Source: Apostichopus japonicus
Taxonomy: Eukaryota; Echinodermata; Holothuroidea; Aspidochirotida; Stichopodidae
Direction: 5' to 3'
DNA: 64,000 nt
NCBI RefSeq assembly: GCF_037975245.1
Contig: NC_092565.1
Span: forward strand, 5,715,999 to 5,779,998
How positions within the stretch are numbered: position 1 is the first letter of the stretch; each line of letters starts with the position of its first letter. Made by a program: the position numbers and the translations under genes. The notes below the pieces were generated by a model. That model was not told the origin of the DNA, did no database searches, and worked only from the letters and a program-made list of their open reading frames with translations. This document shows positions 1 through 15,300 of this stretch, in pieces.

Positions 1-2499
1 GTTTAGAATGTTAAATGGAGATTTTCTTGATTGTTGACAGGGGACTGTTCTCCGAGTCAACAATACGCATGCGTCTTAATAAAAGCACTTACTTTCCTGA
101 ATGTACATGTATGTTATCGTCCAAACTAATGTTGTGTAAACAAAGACACTCATCTTCTCTAAGATGTGAACGCATACATGCGTCTACTGATATCAGACAT
201 TACTGCCAATTATTGTTGTGAACTCACAAGCCTTATTTCATTGGACAGCGAGTTCTTGTTACCTTACATATCAGGTACCATTTGACCTTTATATTTCAAT
301 GTCCAAAAATAAACAGCAGTAATGAAAGTTTGATACCGTAACCTTTTTGCCTGATCATTTTTTTCTTTTCCATCCTGTCTCTAGTCATTTCCGGGCAAAT
401 TGTTGGAGCGGTGCCAGCGGTGGTGCTCTTTTCAGAGTTTCATTAAACTACAGTTATCCTTATCATAAGCCTTTCCAGTCTACAACAGTCATTTTATATC
501 TAGTCAGGTTTAACCTTGAATAATCTAGGTCTATTATTTAGCCTTTTAGAGTGTATACGTATCTGGCATCCCCTAAACCATAATCTGACAGATCCAGTAA
601 AGCTCAAACAGCTCTGTTGATTTCTTCAATAGCTTTAAAATAAGGACTTAAAATATTAATAATCGATGAATTTCCGATGTCACGTCGGCTTTATCGATGG
701 TGAAGAAAGATGGCGCAGGTAGGAAAGGCAAATGTAATTCAAATGGAAGAACCTAGGTTTTGGATATAAAACGGGGTTGGGGAGAAGAGGAGGAGGAGGA
801 AAGGGGGGGGGGGGAATCCGGAAAAAAATCCAGAGCGGGGTGGGGGCAGGAAGCTTCGAGCTTGTGATAATCGGTTAACAGTTCATAGATTGGGTAAAAT
901 CAATTCCTGGCCAAAAATTAACCGCGTTTTGCCATCCACAGACTTGAACGTTTATCATGAAAGAGACCTTGTAAACATAACTGAAGAGAAAGTATAGTTA
1001 CCTACTGATGAAAAAAGCTGCCCTGTTGTTATTATATTATTTGGGAGGGGGGGGGGGGCTTTTCGATAAGATTTAGCAATAAATCCCATAACATTGTAGT
1101 GACTAGTCATGTTACATCTCAAATTAAGAAAAAGAAGAGAAATAAACAAGTTTTGGAAATGTCTCATTTTCATTTTTTAATAAAATTATGAAAAAAGAAA
1201 GGATACATATACCATGAATTCGTTAGTATATAATTTGAGTTACCATTCATAAGGTTACACCAATTAATGAAATGCATAATTAGTTTCATTAATTCCAGTC
1301 TTAGTGTGCATGAGTAACCATAATTTGGGAAGATAATTACCAGACGAAGTGATGTAACGAACTTAAAAAGTAAAATGGTTATTTATAACACTTACCTGAT
1401 GTGGATTTTACGAACTACAATCTCAGTACTAAAAAAAAAAGTTCGGAAAAAAAACAACTGGTTTTACCAGAGGGCGGTAGACAGGAATAGGTTGGTCACA
1501 GAGAGTGAATAGTTCTATTAAAGCTCACCAAGTGCTGTAGGGACGACTGGGCAGTTGTTGTGGATAGACAAAAATGCAGAAATTTTAATTCAACACAAAA
1601 CAGAACTCAACGATTGCATAATGTAAGGATATAAATTTATTTTTAAACATAATTTATAATATAACAATTTGAAGGAGATACTGCTGTGCACTAATTAACA
1701 GAAAGAACAGAGAAATTAAACAAGGTGCGACAACATTGCAAAGAAAACAGATCTATGATATATCTATTTTACATAACACGCAATGTGACAAAGCATATAT
1801 TATCAGCAATACTAAAATATAATAAATCACAAATGTAAAGCAGATAATCACCAACATCACACACACATACCAAAAAATCCAGAAAAAAACAAAAGAAATA
1901 TCAAACAAACAAACAAATCATAGCATACTTAAACTGACTTTCCCTTTGCGGGTTAAAAGCTGTACTTTGTGTCACAGATTTATTTCGCTCCTTGCTTACC
2001 TGTCTCAGTTCTACATTTGCACTCTCTCATCTACCTAAGACTACTAGAACCACAGACTAGTGTTTTTTATTATTCCATTGGTTTTTTTTTTCAATCTTTT
2101 GTGAAGCAAATCATCGGTATACTAACTTTGTGAGATTCTCTGTTTTTACTTAAACAATAATCCCGCTTTATGTTGGCAGTAACGAAGCTGGTATTAATTT
2201 CAATATAGTGAAAATGAGGGGCACAATGTCATGAAACAACGACTAAATTCATTCACAACTTTAAAGGATTCATTCAAAACTTGCCAAATAAAATAAAAAT
2301 ATAAACTGGGTCGGGGGGGGGGGTGGGGGGTGGAAAGATTTCCACGATAACTGTAGTAGGCACAAAGTCAATCATATTGATATATATATTTAATTCACAA
2401 GTGAGAAGATACGTTTCTTATTTGTAGGAATGGCTGCATATATGTTTGTATTACTGTATGTGTATCGCAGTCTATTGATACTTACACTATTGCTTCTTC

Positions 2500-2572
2500 T
2501 CTTTTTTTTCGTTTACGACCTGTGTAAACCGAATTTCGGAATGTGGACAATAAATTCAATTCAATTCATTCA
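2500..2572 (+). repeat. Retroposon 3' tail (AATTC-type)
   Basis: The text GTGTAAACCGAATTTCGGAA, then a short GTGGACAATAAATTCAATTCAATTCATTC-like tail, resembles the end of a SINE or LINE with a simple AATTC repeat tail. No 5' part or target-site duplication was identified, so the family is unassigned. Confidence 0.4.
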
Positions 2573-3121
2573 ACTTAAGAACCATTGCTATCTGTCCAGG
2601 TTGTACTTCTACAAAATGATTAATTATTGAAAAATGACCCCCCTTTAAATATCAGATGTACATCAATCAAAGTGGCTGGACTACCAAGTCTAGCATACAG
2701 ATCATTAGGTCAGCTCTTCAGAGCAATACCAAACTAAACAGGAAAAAAATAAAAGGAATTTTATTGACTCAAATAACATGGTAACCGATCAACACAGTAC
2801 TGTATATTGTGCCTCTTCACAAACTGAACATCTTAAAACAAAGCTGAATAAAATCTTGACTGAACACATTTTGTTTATTGAACAAAAAAGGAATGATTGA
2901 ATAATTGGTAAATATTGCTTTCAAAAACTTTAAATGACCTTTGACCTCCACCGACGCCAATAACAATTGCAAACAGGGAATGGAGCATCTACATACAGTA
3001 TGGGATTCATGTAAGGCTGACCTTACCCTGTTTTATTTGTTATTACCCGGTTTCATATGGCTTTTTTTTTTACCACAATGCTGACATTACATGAGCATTG
3101 GACCTTCACATTAACCCAAAA

Positions 3122-3127
3122 TTTATT
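3122..3127 (-). terminator. Candidate LHPP polyadenylation signal
   Basis: AATAAA reads on the minus strand 127 bp past the LHPP stop codon. It is the nearest canonical signal in the right orientation, so it is the likely cleavage signal. Its use is inferred. Confidence 0.45.
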
Positions 3128-3253
3128 AAATCAACTTTCTTGAGTAAATTTTGATGAACAGCATCTAAACACTCTCTCAAATACTGAGGGGGGAGGGGGA
3201 AAGGGGGGAGGGTGGGGAAGGGGGTGATAAGGCACAACAATTGTATCTCAATG

Positions 3254-3350
3254 TCAAGATGATGAACAGGACAGCAGACGGTTTACTGCATCAGAGAGGT
3301 CATCCACATAACAGTCTGGTTTGACCTCTGGGTGGTTCTCATCGGAAGGC
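3254..3350 (-). CDS. LHPP: LHPP coding exon 7 (terminal)
   Basis: Acceptor CTGCAG|G. It encodes [18 protein letters not shown], then a serine-rich C-terminus ending in TGA at 3256-3254. It lies 7.8 kb from exon 6, the longest intron of the gene. Confidence 0.93.
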
Positions 3351-6300
3351 CTGCAGAGGGAATGAGAAAGAAAAAAGATTGACGTTTACTATTAACTGTT
3401 GCCAGATGCTTCGTTGGCCTGATGTGTTGTCTTCAAACACCCAGTGTCTAACCCAACGCCAGCTGAGGGCTGACAGCACGACATATTGATTTGTCGATTT
3501 TATAGTTGCCGTCAACTTTTCTTCCCCTCCCCAACCTATTGGACCCCCCCCTTCCCCTCATATGAAACAGTTATTGTGCTAACTGAAGTGGATTCACTAG
3601 ACAAAAAGATTTTCAAAATGTCCAGAGTACGAGAACAATTGAGGCCGACAATACGATTACAGGCAATACCGATAGAATTGTGGAACGGTAAAAATTAGGT
3701 GTCTCGACTCGACACAAGTCCGCCAAGTGTGCAGAAGAACTGCAGTGCATTGCCTTAGTCAATCCTAGTTAACAAGCCACAATGACTCATTCATATAGCC
3801 ACACAGACAGGATAGGACATACACATCTGAACTTTCAATAGATTCTGTAAAAGCTTCTGGGTAATGAATCCAAACAATATTGACTGTTAAAGCTTCCCTG
3901 AGTGAGAGTGGACAAAAAAAAAGGGTTCTCTTTTCACCAATTTATTCCTAGCGGTCTTGTAAATAGTATTTTTTTCTTTAACCGTATATCACTAGGATGG
4001 AATTTCACATGGACCAGTTTTGTTTTACTTTCAGTACCTTCCCATATATATATGTTCACTGACAACACTATTTATTTTAGGAGGAATAGCTTGAATTTAC
4101 CCTAAATTCTGTCTTTCCGAAGAAAGTAGACGCTTGTCAATATTGATTAGCTTCGCAGACGAAGACAAATGGGACCAAAGGTCGATGGACATTTGCTCTG
4201 CGTTGTCAACAGACAGGAACATTTTATTACCAGAGCAAAAAGGTATCTACTTTATTTCTTCACTTTTTATCCATTTTTGGGAGGTTTCACTGGAGAAAAG
4301 TAGACTGATGTCACAAAATTGGTTGATTTCACAGACAGTGATCTGTACAAAACCAGACCCACTCAGAAAAAGGGGTTCAGAAGTCAAAGCCACCAAGACC
4401 CCCAAAAAACACAAAGAAAAGCATGGAAAGTTTGAAATGAAGACAGAACTGCAAAACTTAATGTTCAATGTAAACATTGTTCTTTTTAACAAAATAGTCA
4501 AAAGAGAAAAAAAACATTGAAAAAAGCCAATTTACATAAACAAATAGCTCTGTGTGGGAACTACGGGAAATATCTTAATATACTGTACATTATATTCCTC
4601 AAATACAACCCGTTGTCACAGGGTCCTTTAAATCGTTAAGTACCTAAACTGGACGATCCCAGCTATGGTACTCTTGGGACTCAACTGACTATGAATGTCC
4701 TACATTATATGGGCAACTGGGAAGATAGATACACTGAACAAAACCTAGTTCAGTGATCTCTTTATCTAGTAATTTCCTTTCGGAAAAAAGAGTACGATGG
4801 AAAAAGAGTACGATCGGCACACGGAGGAATTGTAAATCAGCACCGATGGTAAAAGGAGGTCAAACATTTGCGACGTGAAAAAATTGGGAAAGAAAGTGCG
4901 AAATTGGTTTGCTTAAAAGAAAACCTCTTTCTCCTAACTCATCCTCTCCAATCCCCACCCCCCCCCCCCCCATCTTGCTAGAGTCCAATGCATGCTGTCC
5001 TTAGCAGTTCATGCATTGTTTTGCTCAAATCACATAGAAATTCAGCCAATAAGTTAGTTCAGCCCATGAGATGACCAAGAGAAATAATCAAACGTGGCAA
5101 GTTTTAGTTTGTATCTATCCTTGAATAGGACATACTCATTAGTAAACATATAGAGATTCTAGACTGAAATTTTTTTATATTTTTTTACAACTTTAGAATG
5201 GAATCACAAATACCTAGCTACTGAACTTTATGTTCATTTGAGGAAACAAAAATTCACAAGGAAATCTTAGATTGATAGATTTTTAAGATTCAATTCAGTC
5301 ATTTTTCTCCAACAGATTTTTGGGAGTTAGTGACTTCCAGTGCAGGACGAAACAATTCTGTGTTGCACACATTTTAATGTAATCTATTTTCGTCCCATTT
5401 TTGGCAAACCTTTTGAATGTTTATGTCGTTTAATACTTTGTCTTCCTGGTGGGATTTTGAAAGACTACAGTAAAAAATTTTTCTTTTTTTCAAGTCCCTA
5501 AAATTTTCTTTCTAAATGGTTGCATAAATTTGTGACTAAAAATCTTGATCGTAAGCCGCACTACATTCTGTGACCTTGTTTTGTTTCTTTAAGTTACAAT
5601 CACAGATAAAAATGCTCGTAAGATTTCCAATTTATCCTTTCCCTTCTCTCCTTATCTCTTCTTTTATCCTTCCTTAAATTCATCCATTCAGAGATTACAA
5701 CCATTAATCAAACATCTTATCAAAAGCACAAACATTTTCTTTGCAGGAATACTCATTATCCACAACAACCCTTTACATATTACCCTTATTTGTTACACAA
5801 ACTAATTTTAACAGATCACTGAAGAGTTGTAAGCTAACCTGACAAGCATAATTAGAAATGTTTAGAGAAATATTTAGCAGCATTTGAAGTGCTTCATCAA
5901 AATTCACTCGAAACTATGTCGACAAAAATGTCTGGATGAACTTTCCATCCATGGGCTAAAAGTTTATAAATTTGTTTGCATTTCCAATAGAATATATCAA
6001 TTTGATTATTTTATAGGGTAGGTAGGTAAGTACTTGCACTGGGAAACAATAATATTGAACCAGTTGGCTGCAAATGCAATTACTTGTCATATAATTTGCT
6101 CAAAATTCTACATATCTGACTTATGCCTTGTGCAAGGAATCAAAAAGGTTATTAGATGAACAACAGCATTGAGAGGAAACCATAATGTTTGTTCCTTATA
6201 TTTGTCTGAACCTTAATCACTTCAACTCACAAACGTTGGTGATTATTTACATTAAGGCAGCTTTTAGAATTGACTTGATCAATTTTTTTATGCTAGCCAA

Positions 6301-9300
6301 TAGTAAACTTCTTTTATGTTGCCTATTGTGGTAATTAAAAGCACTTGAAACTATGTCGGACAAAGGGGAGAAGAGAAAAAACCCCAGAAGGAAATGAAAT
6401 ATTCCACTGTTTTTCCTAGATTTTGCGCATTTCTTAAAATTTCAACTTCCCAGACAATTTTGTGACCATTAACATCATGGCAGCTTCTTGAGTTGAATTA
6501 TATCGAGTTTCTATACTAGTCAATAGTAAAAAAAAAAAAAACCCATTTACTATGCAGATTATAGTTTAGATCGATTAATCAAGTTTTGTTACAGCAAAGA
6601 AGAAATAAAATAATATTTTGGGAAACTGTTTATTTGCACTTTTGCACCTGATCCTCACTAATGAAAACAAAGCCTCCATGTGATAAAACATTAGCACCCA
6701 ATTGATGGACTCATTAATTATTCGAAAAGGAATAAATTATTTGGTGATTAGTATTCAAAGTATGCAAATATCGACACCAGTGTCCAATCTTGATTGATCG
6801 CCATTCTGCTCAGAGTGAAAAACTGGCGAACACATGTGAAAGACGCTGCTTTGATGCACAAAACATTGTTCCTGGCAAAGAATGACACACAGGATCGACT
6901 AATAGTGTCCTACATTAAGAGACTATCTTTTACGAAACATGTTCTTCGATGTAGAAACCGGAAAGCATAAAAGGAGAGACATTTCAAAGAATTGATACGA
7001 GAAAAATAAAAAAGACAGATGATATATAGTTTGAATTAAACTTGCCTGGAGGTATACAGTTTTCGATTGAAGGTGATTTTTTTCTTTTTTTACTCTCCTT
7101 TTGGCCGAGAGAGCTTCCGTTACGGGCACATTGTACGAAAGCTATCGAGCAGTCACCCAAAGCTACTCATTACAGACATCAACAGATGTCTATCAACTAA
7201 CATCTGATATGTCATACAAATTTAAACCTACTCCAATACCCTAGAAACATGATATCTTAAAGTGGTACCATCATCCATAAGATTGATTATCTCCAATATT
7301 TCGCTATTTGACCGATGCTGTGTAGGCAGGGATTATGTCATTTTCCTGATGACAATCAGTTCATTTATGCAAAAATTAAAATAAGGGGGAGGGGGGGGGC
7401 AGGGTTATCTTTGCTACTCAAGCAGTCATGAGTAAACCCTTCAATATGGCATAATTAGATGACATCATCGGAGGAACTCGGAGCATACATGTCACTTCAC
7501 AAAAACACACAACTCTGAAGGGAATGATCTTAGTTGCAACAGCACTTTAACAACAACTTTTCAAACCACTTTTTCCTCACTTAATCAACATAATTTGGCT
7601 CTTCGCAAGAAAATGTGCCAAATTTTCTTTCAGGAACGAAAGGAAATATGGTTTCTAAAAGACAAAATGTAGCCCACTCCTCTATACATACATTCTAAAT
7701 CCATGAAGTCTTTTGTCACATGACAAGACTTAATCCTTGTTACTGTGGTAACACAATGCAAGCAATGTGAGTGCTTGGACCCTACAATTTCGCCGATTCT
7801 GTGCGATTGAAAAGGGTAAACACACGACAATGACGTAGATGACAACTTGTACATGTTCATGATCAACAATCATAAACTTCCTTTGAGTTCCTTACACCGC
7901 CCCCCCCTCCCCCACCCCCCAATCTATGGAAAAATAATTCAATATTTTGATGTTCCTACTGAGAACATTTAACAATGTCTACATTGTATGGTATTTAACG
8001 CATTGTTTCACTTTAACACCAAATGAAAGCCAAAGTGTGTCATGTCAACACTTTATACTGATGATCAAGGGAGCATGCTACCTCTCACCAATGCCCTATA
8101 GGTATTACAGTTTTACTATGCACCCCTAGCAAGAATTTCATCATCAATGGTAGACAACTCTTTGCAATAATGTAGTCGAGAAATAAGAGAAAGAACAAAA
8201 TATGTCTCCTTCCCTACTGGGTAACTTCTGTTAGCCTCCTCTGAGGATCCGCGGTAAAAAATATAAAAACGGTGATTTCTGACTCATATTGACATCTAAT
8301 GAGGCTTTGAAGAGTGTTTAAGTTTTGATAAAGAGATTTGTCAAGGAGCATGTTTACTGGCTGTTTAATGTCTCACATTAGTCTCGATAGAATTTAACTT
8401 TACATGAATATCCTGAGACTGTAACAAAAAAAAGAGTTAAAAACTTTACTTTTAGAAATATTGTACACTCATCAACAGAGACAAAAATATTATCCAGAGA
8501 TTTACATGGAAATCTGAGGGCAGGAATATGACAAGCTAAAGGATTCCAGCATCTTTTTAAGACTTTCAGATGTCAGTCAAACAAGATATTTCTCATTTTG
8601 GCACTCCAGGAAAATGTTGCATGGAGCAATCATAAGCGATAATTTGATACCGTGGAGTGAATGAGTTATATCATATGGTTTTGCACCTGCCCATCAAACA
8701 TAGGGCGTTGACATGAAATTTGTTGGCAAACAGAAGACCAGAGATCGTGCTGAATTGCCAAATAATGGCATCTTCAATGATTTGGTCTGAAAGTAATAGT
8801 TTTAGACATTCAGCAAAATTCTTAAAGAAAGTCTGAGGTGCACTGAATTTCACAAGTAAAACTTTGCAACAGAAGGATAGCTTACGTGCAATGATGGATA
8901 AATGTTACATTTCTATGATGTATGACGTGAAGTATTGTCGCTGTTGTGTAATAACATATGCCAAAAATACTTTATGAGACATGTCACATAATGTGATGCT
9001 ACAGTACATTACTCTGACCCATGATGCGATGTAATAGTATAATGTGATAACAAATACAGTGATACCTTATGAGACATGTAACATAATGTGACTATGATGT
9101 GATGTGACATGTAGTACCTTATGAGACATGTCACATAATGTGATGCTATATGACTCCGACCCATGATGTGATGTAAAAGTATAACGTGATAACGTGATAA
9201 CACATACAGTAATACCTTATGAGACACGTTACATAATGTAATGTAATATGACTATGATGTGATGTGAAGTATTTCATGATAACACATGAAGTAAGTACCT

Positions 9301-12300
9301 TATGAGACAATCATAACACATACAGTATTACCATATGAGACATGTAACATAATGTGATGCAACATGACTATGACACATGATGTGATTTAAAGTTTATGTG
9401 ATAACACATACAGTCATACCTTATGAGACATGTAACATAATGTGATGCAACATGACTATGACACATGATGTGATTTAAAGTTTATGTGATAACACATACA
9501 GTCATACCTTATGAGACATGTAACATAATGTGATGCAACATGACTATGACACATGATGTGATTTAAAGTTTATGTGATAACACATACAGTCATACCTTAT
9601 GAGACATGTAACATAATGTGATGCAACATGACTATGACACATGATGTGATTTAAAGTTTATGTGATAACACATACAGTCATACCTTATGAGACATGTCAC
9701 ATAATGTGATGTAACATGACTATGACACATGATGTGATTTGAAGTTTATGTGATAACACATACGGTATTACCTTATGAGACATGTAACATAATGTGATGC
9801 TATATGACTATAATGCATGATGAGATGTGAGTATTACATGATCACACATGAAGTAGTACTTTATATGAAACATCATGTGATGTGAAGCATTGTGTGATAT
9901 CATACGACATAGCACCGTAGGTGATGTCTAACCTAGTGTGATGCAACATGATATCTGATGTGGTGAGAACAATATATAATTACTGTATGACATTTTGTCT
10001 GATGGGATGTATGACATGTGATATATCTTGTGATGTGAGATGCCATATTGTGACATGTTGTAACTAATCTGATCACAACAACATTCCCTTTCAGCTTCTT
10101 CTCAACAAAGGCTCTACAAGTTTGACTGCAACTTAAATTCTATCGGATGTTTACTAAGTGCTGTTGATCCACGATTTTAAGAGATTTAAGAGCAAAATTC
10201 ATGAACTACAAATGACCCATGTTCATAATAGCTACCAATGTTTTGCCCTCAGGAAGTTTGCTCCATATGCTACAACACGATTAAAACTTCAAAAGCAACC
10301 ATTTACTTCCCCAATCTTTGTGGAACATCTTAAACGCTGTCAATATAATTCTCAAACAGACATTGCAGTTTTTGTCCAATATTTGAGAGTAACGGAAGTT
10401 TTATGTTAAGCTAGAAGCTATAAATAGGAATGTGAAAGACAAAAACAGCTGTCTTTCTTCAAAAGTGTGAGGGTTGAAAAACCTGCCAGATCATACTGAA
10501 ACACTTTTGATGTCATTTATTTTGGGACGACTTTCTTCAGTACATTTTCTCTAGCACTACAAGACAATACTGGGCTATGTGTTTATTTTCTAGACCTGTT
10601 GCTGGGCGAAAAAGTGAAACTAAAAACTGGTCATTGGCTTAGTTTTACACAGATAGCATACTTTTTTTAATTAATTAATCTATATAATATCCACTCATTC
10701 ACTGTCATATTAATACTGGAACTACTATTCATGTTTGTTCACTTGACCACTGGTCAACTGTCACAACAAGTGTCACAACAACTGTCACAAATTTGTCACA
10801 GATAAGCAGAGTGACAGTAAACCATTTCTCACCCCACATCATTCAACACTCTCTCCTATTAAAAGTTCAAGGGCTCGTTCAATCAATGACACCAAACCTT
10901 TGCCCTACTATCCCCCAAAGCCTTTGCCCCTGGCCACCCTGGTAAGCTTCTACTCTGATATACTGAATTGCATTTTTTCTTGATCGCATTAGCTTTGTAG
11001 GGAATATCTCTTTTTAAAAACATTTCCAACACTGTCAGTAATAATTTGTATAACAGCTAATATCACAAGCAAAGCACAATTTAATTTTTATTTTTTTTTA
11101 TCATTTTCCTCTCACCTGAACTTTCCCGTTCTGACCTGGATACCCCGCATCCCACATTTCTGGGCACCTCCGACATCGTTGACTATATCGTCACCAATCA
11201 TAATTGCCTGAAGAAACGAGAAAGAGAGGGAAATGAAGGGGCAGGCTTGTCATGCTTGTGGTTACAGAATTATTAAGACAGCACGATATATTCTACGGTT
11301 CTAAGCATGGATCCTACTTTCAATTTATAACAGCAACATACATAAAAAATAAAGAAAGGAAAATATATTTCCTTGATATTTATGTGATTCCTCAAGGGAA
11401 TCAACGATAGAGAACAGTAAATTATTCAAATTTTTGTAGCATTTTAGTTGTACATAACTTTGCTTTACATAAAATGCTGATGATAGTATATTCTACATAA
11501 CAATGCAACTTTGCAGATTTGTGTAATGAGCATATTTTTATGGGTCGCTAAAAGATGATTTACTGAACGTTTAACATAATTTAAGCAGCTGTTATTTCGG
11601 CAACCCAAACATTTTGTGTGATTGTATAGGTATACAACTATATACCTTCACTAGTGTCAAGAAAATCTGAAAATTTTCAGAAAAACTGACTCAATTCTCA
11701 TATCAATCCATGCCATAGGGGGTGTGATAGAAATTGCAAAAATCTCTGTGGCAGGTTCTAGGATGTTTACAATGCATGTGATTATTTGATGATGAAAAGC
11801 AAACAGACTATCTCTTGGTCTTACATCTAAACAAGTATATTTAATTTGTAGAAATACCTACAGTATATGTACAAACTGGGAATACAGTAAACCGTACCAA
11901 ACCCTTTAGGCATATGTGGGACTGACTTTCCTCACCTTAGATGAATCTACGCCCATGTCTTTCAAGGCTGCCTGAAAGAAAGACGGCGAGGGCTTGCCAA
12001 CGATCTCTGCTTTACAATCAGCTGCATACTGAAACAAAGCAGTTACAAAAGAATACTAAAATATGTAAAAAGGGTTTGTTCAAACATAACACATGAAGAA
12101 TTCAACACAATGAACAAAAATAAAACAAAATAATATTGTATACATAATTCTGTTTGACAATACATTTGTATTGATACTGTACTGCATATTATGTCAATGT
12201 GAGCATTATGGTCATGGAGACATTTCTTGGCTCTGTCAGAAACCATGTCATGTCAATAAAAACCCCTCTTTTTTCAGGAAAGTGTACAACTCCCAGGAAA

Positions 12301-15300
12301 GAAAAAACAAACCAAACCAAACCAAACAACATCGCTTTCTCAGAAATTGTCTTACTTGATTAAATTGTGCTTTAATTTTGCAAATATGTAATAGCTGCTT
12401 TCAAAACAGAGGAATATAATGCCTACAAAGTGTTCTTATTCCTACAAAGTGTTGGCATTCCTAAAAAGTGTTGTCATTCCTAGAAAATGTTCTAATTCCT
12501 ACAAAGTGTTCTCATTCCTAGAAAGGCCTCTCATTCCCAGAAAGTGTTGTCATTCCTACAAAGTGTTCTCATTCCTAGGAAGTGTTGTCATTCCTCATAA
12601 GTGTTCTCATTCGCAGAAAGTGTTCTCATTCCTAGAGAGTGTTGTCATTCCCAGAAAGAGTTCTTATTCCTACATAGAGTTGTCATTCCTATAAAGTCCT
12701 CTCATTTCCAGAAAGTGTTCTCATTCCTACAAAGTGTTCTCATACCTACAAAGTGTTCTCATTACTAGAAAGTGACGTCATTCCTCGAAAACTGTTGTCA
12801 TTGCTCATAAGTGTTCTCATTCCTAATCTACAAAGCTCTTTACTTTTGTTTTTTTTAAAGTGATCTCATTCTTAAAGCTTATACTCTTAACTCTTACATT
12901 TATTCTATTTATTATTATTATTATTATTCATAAATCATAGTTTAGCTAAGCATTCCCATTCTCATTCAAAAATGCTGTCATTTTGGAAAGTTTTGAAACA
13001 GTACTGTACCACACTTTCATGAAGTAACATTAATATGGGAAATAAACATTTCATCTGAGCTCGTGCATTTGCTCATCTTCCAATATTAAAGTACTTTTTA
13101 ATTTTACTTTAACAACAGATATTTCATCGTCCATTTAATAGTCATGGAAGGCAAAGAGATTTCATCTCACATTTTTAAAAAAAATTAGACTCGAATCAAG
13201 AATTTGACACAACATTCATTGACAAAAAAAATACATAAACAGAAAGACAAAAAAACAGAGCTGAGCAGATGTTGATGAATTGAACACTATAGTTTCTGAG
13301 ACAATTCATCGTTAAAGGTTCCTCTAAAAGTTATGTCTGCAGCATGTTAAGTTATCATTACCAACTCCTTGTTGACATGACGATAATAGGACATTTTGTT
13401 TAAACATCCAAAATAATTTATTGTGTCTTATTTGTCATCTCCACGGTCACACTGCTGACGAATTTGAGGATATCATCTCAATTTAGGATTTCTTACTGGC
13501 CCAGCAGGAATTAACAAATATGAAAAACATATCCATGCCTGGATTTAGTTTATTTTGAGTTTTCCACATTAGTCAATCTTCTTTGTGACTCTCCCTCCCT
13601 TTGTTTTTCAAGAGACAACTTCAAACATTTCTGTTTGATTCCTAGTTTATTTTTTTTTCACTTGGTTTCCTTTATCTATTTCCTTCTTTGTAAAGCGCTT
13701 TGAAACACTGTATTAAGCGCTATATTAATGAAATTTATTATCATTATTATTATAATTAAGAAAGATACCCTGCTAAATATAATCCAGGTTGTGTACTCCC
13801 CTGTTGACACCAATCTTGAAGAGAACAGTGAATGAAACCAACAAACTCCCCGGTGCTCGAGAAACACATCCTGCGAGCAGCCCATGTAATCGCTAGGCAC
13901 ATACTGTACTCCCAACATAATGAATAGTAAATTTTCTTTTTTTTCCCCCAGCTGCCAGATGCTATAGACAGTTGACGTTTCAATGACATTTCGTTCATCG
14001 GGAAAATTGATCCAGAAAGTTCTGCTCCCCGAAGATAATTGTGACAGACGATCAATGAAGAAATTTATGACGTTTGCGACAATTTTTCGTTTTTCTACGA
14101 GTCAAACGCGTCGGATATTCTCAAGGACTTTTTTCTTCTGTCCCCGAGAGGGGAATCATACTTTCGCTTTTAATAGACTGTGGGAATGTTTCCATTTGCT
14201 AGTGTAACCGTTTTTGAAAGGACAACCACACATTCTGCTTTTTCTAAAATATTGTAGAAAAAACTTTCCACCCAACTATATAATATGAGTCTACATATTT
14301 GTTTTCTTTTTTTTCAACAGATATTGACTCGTATGTAAATATGTGAACAAAAATGCTTGAGGCTTAAGGCCAGAGACAGTCAGAAAACAGAGAAATTTAC
14401 ATAAATGCCAGACGCAAAAAAAAGTATCTATTATTAATTTAAGCAGATGTACTTTGAAGTATGTCAAGCTGGGTTTCGTAACGACCGACTCTTGATTCTG
14501 ATCAGTGATTGATAAAAAGAAAATATCAATACATATTAAAGTCATTGTATTTTGTGAAAAGATAAGTTGTAAACAGATTGCAAAAAGATAATTTAATGGA
14601 AAATAATTCAAATCACCCTCGACTGATTTAATCGTGAAACATGGGGAAAATCCCAATGAGGCATTCCTTACTTTTATGTTTCATAATAGACACCTGTACA
14701 AAAGACACCTCAGTGCTGTATTTCAATAAGGACAAAAATCAACAACATTGTATTGGGGAATAATAGATTTTAGAGAGGAATTTTATAAACTTTTTTTTAT
14801 ATCGAGGTATTGCAATGTGAAAAAAAAATGGGAAATCTTGAAAATAGGTTTAAGGAAAAATATAGTGTATCAGGATTCCACAAAATTATAGAAATAAATT
14901 GAAAAGCTGTTGTTTACAGCAAGACTTCTATTTTAGGATATTTATATCAAATTAAAGCTGCTAATCATTCTTTAATTTCTGATGATTTGCATATATTTGA
15001 GAATCCTTATTCCTGCCATAGTAGATAGTGGAAACCATCGGTCACTTAAAGCAGCATGCTGTGCTTTGCAACTTACTTCCTCTCACCATGTCGCTATTTG
15101 GAGTAGACACTGTCTTGTGTAAGGTTGTTGTATTTGAAATGTCACACAACGAATTAAAATTTATTTGTTGCTTTTCAGAACAAAAACTGACCATTTCGTC
15201 TAATCCCACCAAAGTTTCCTAGATGGGCGAGCCGAACCTTCATTACATATCAGAATTGAGGCTGAAGGATTCGCTATCATTATCTGTGGAGGTTGACTAC

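Larger units (their letters stand above)
1..3253. other. Intergenic region 3' of LHPP
   Basis: I see no convincing coding exon here. The stretch holds G-homopolymer runs (about 803-814, 1047-1058, 2313-2330, 3186-3226) and a repeat tail near 2520-2570. On the minus strand the LHPP 3' untranslated region must begin at 3253 and run downward. All open frames here are under 75 codons and match nothing I recognise. Confidence 0.6.

Noticed and set aside
385-446. Possible terminal exon ISGQIVGAVPAVVLFSEFH on the plus strand
   Set aside because: A CTCTAG acceptor and a stop are present, but 19 codons without a recognised family or upstream exon are too little.
4134-4520. 128-codon plus-strand open frame in LHPP intron 6
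   Set aside because: Low-complexity, lysine-rich end, no domain, no splice partners, and it overlaps an equally open minus frame; most likely chance.
12419-12694. 91-codon frame
   Set aside because: Produced entirely by the 20-bp minisatellite.
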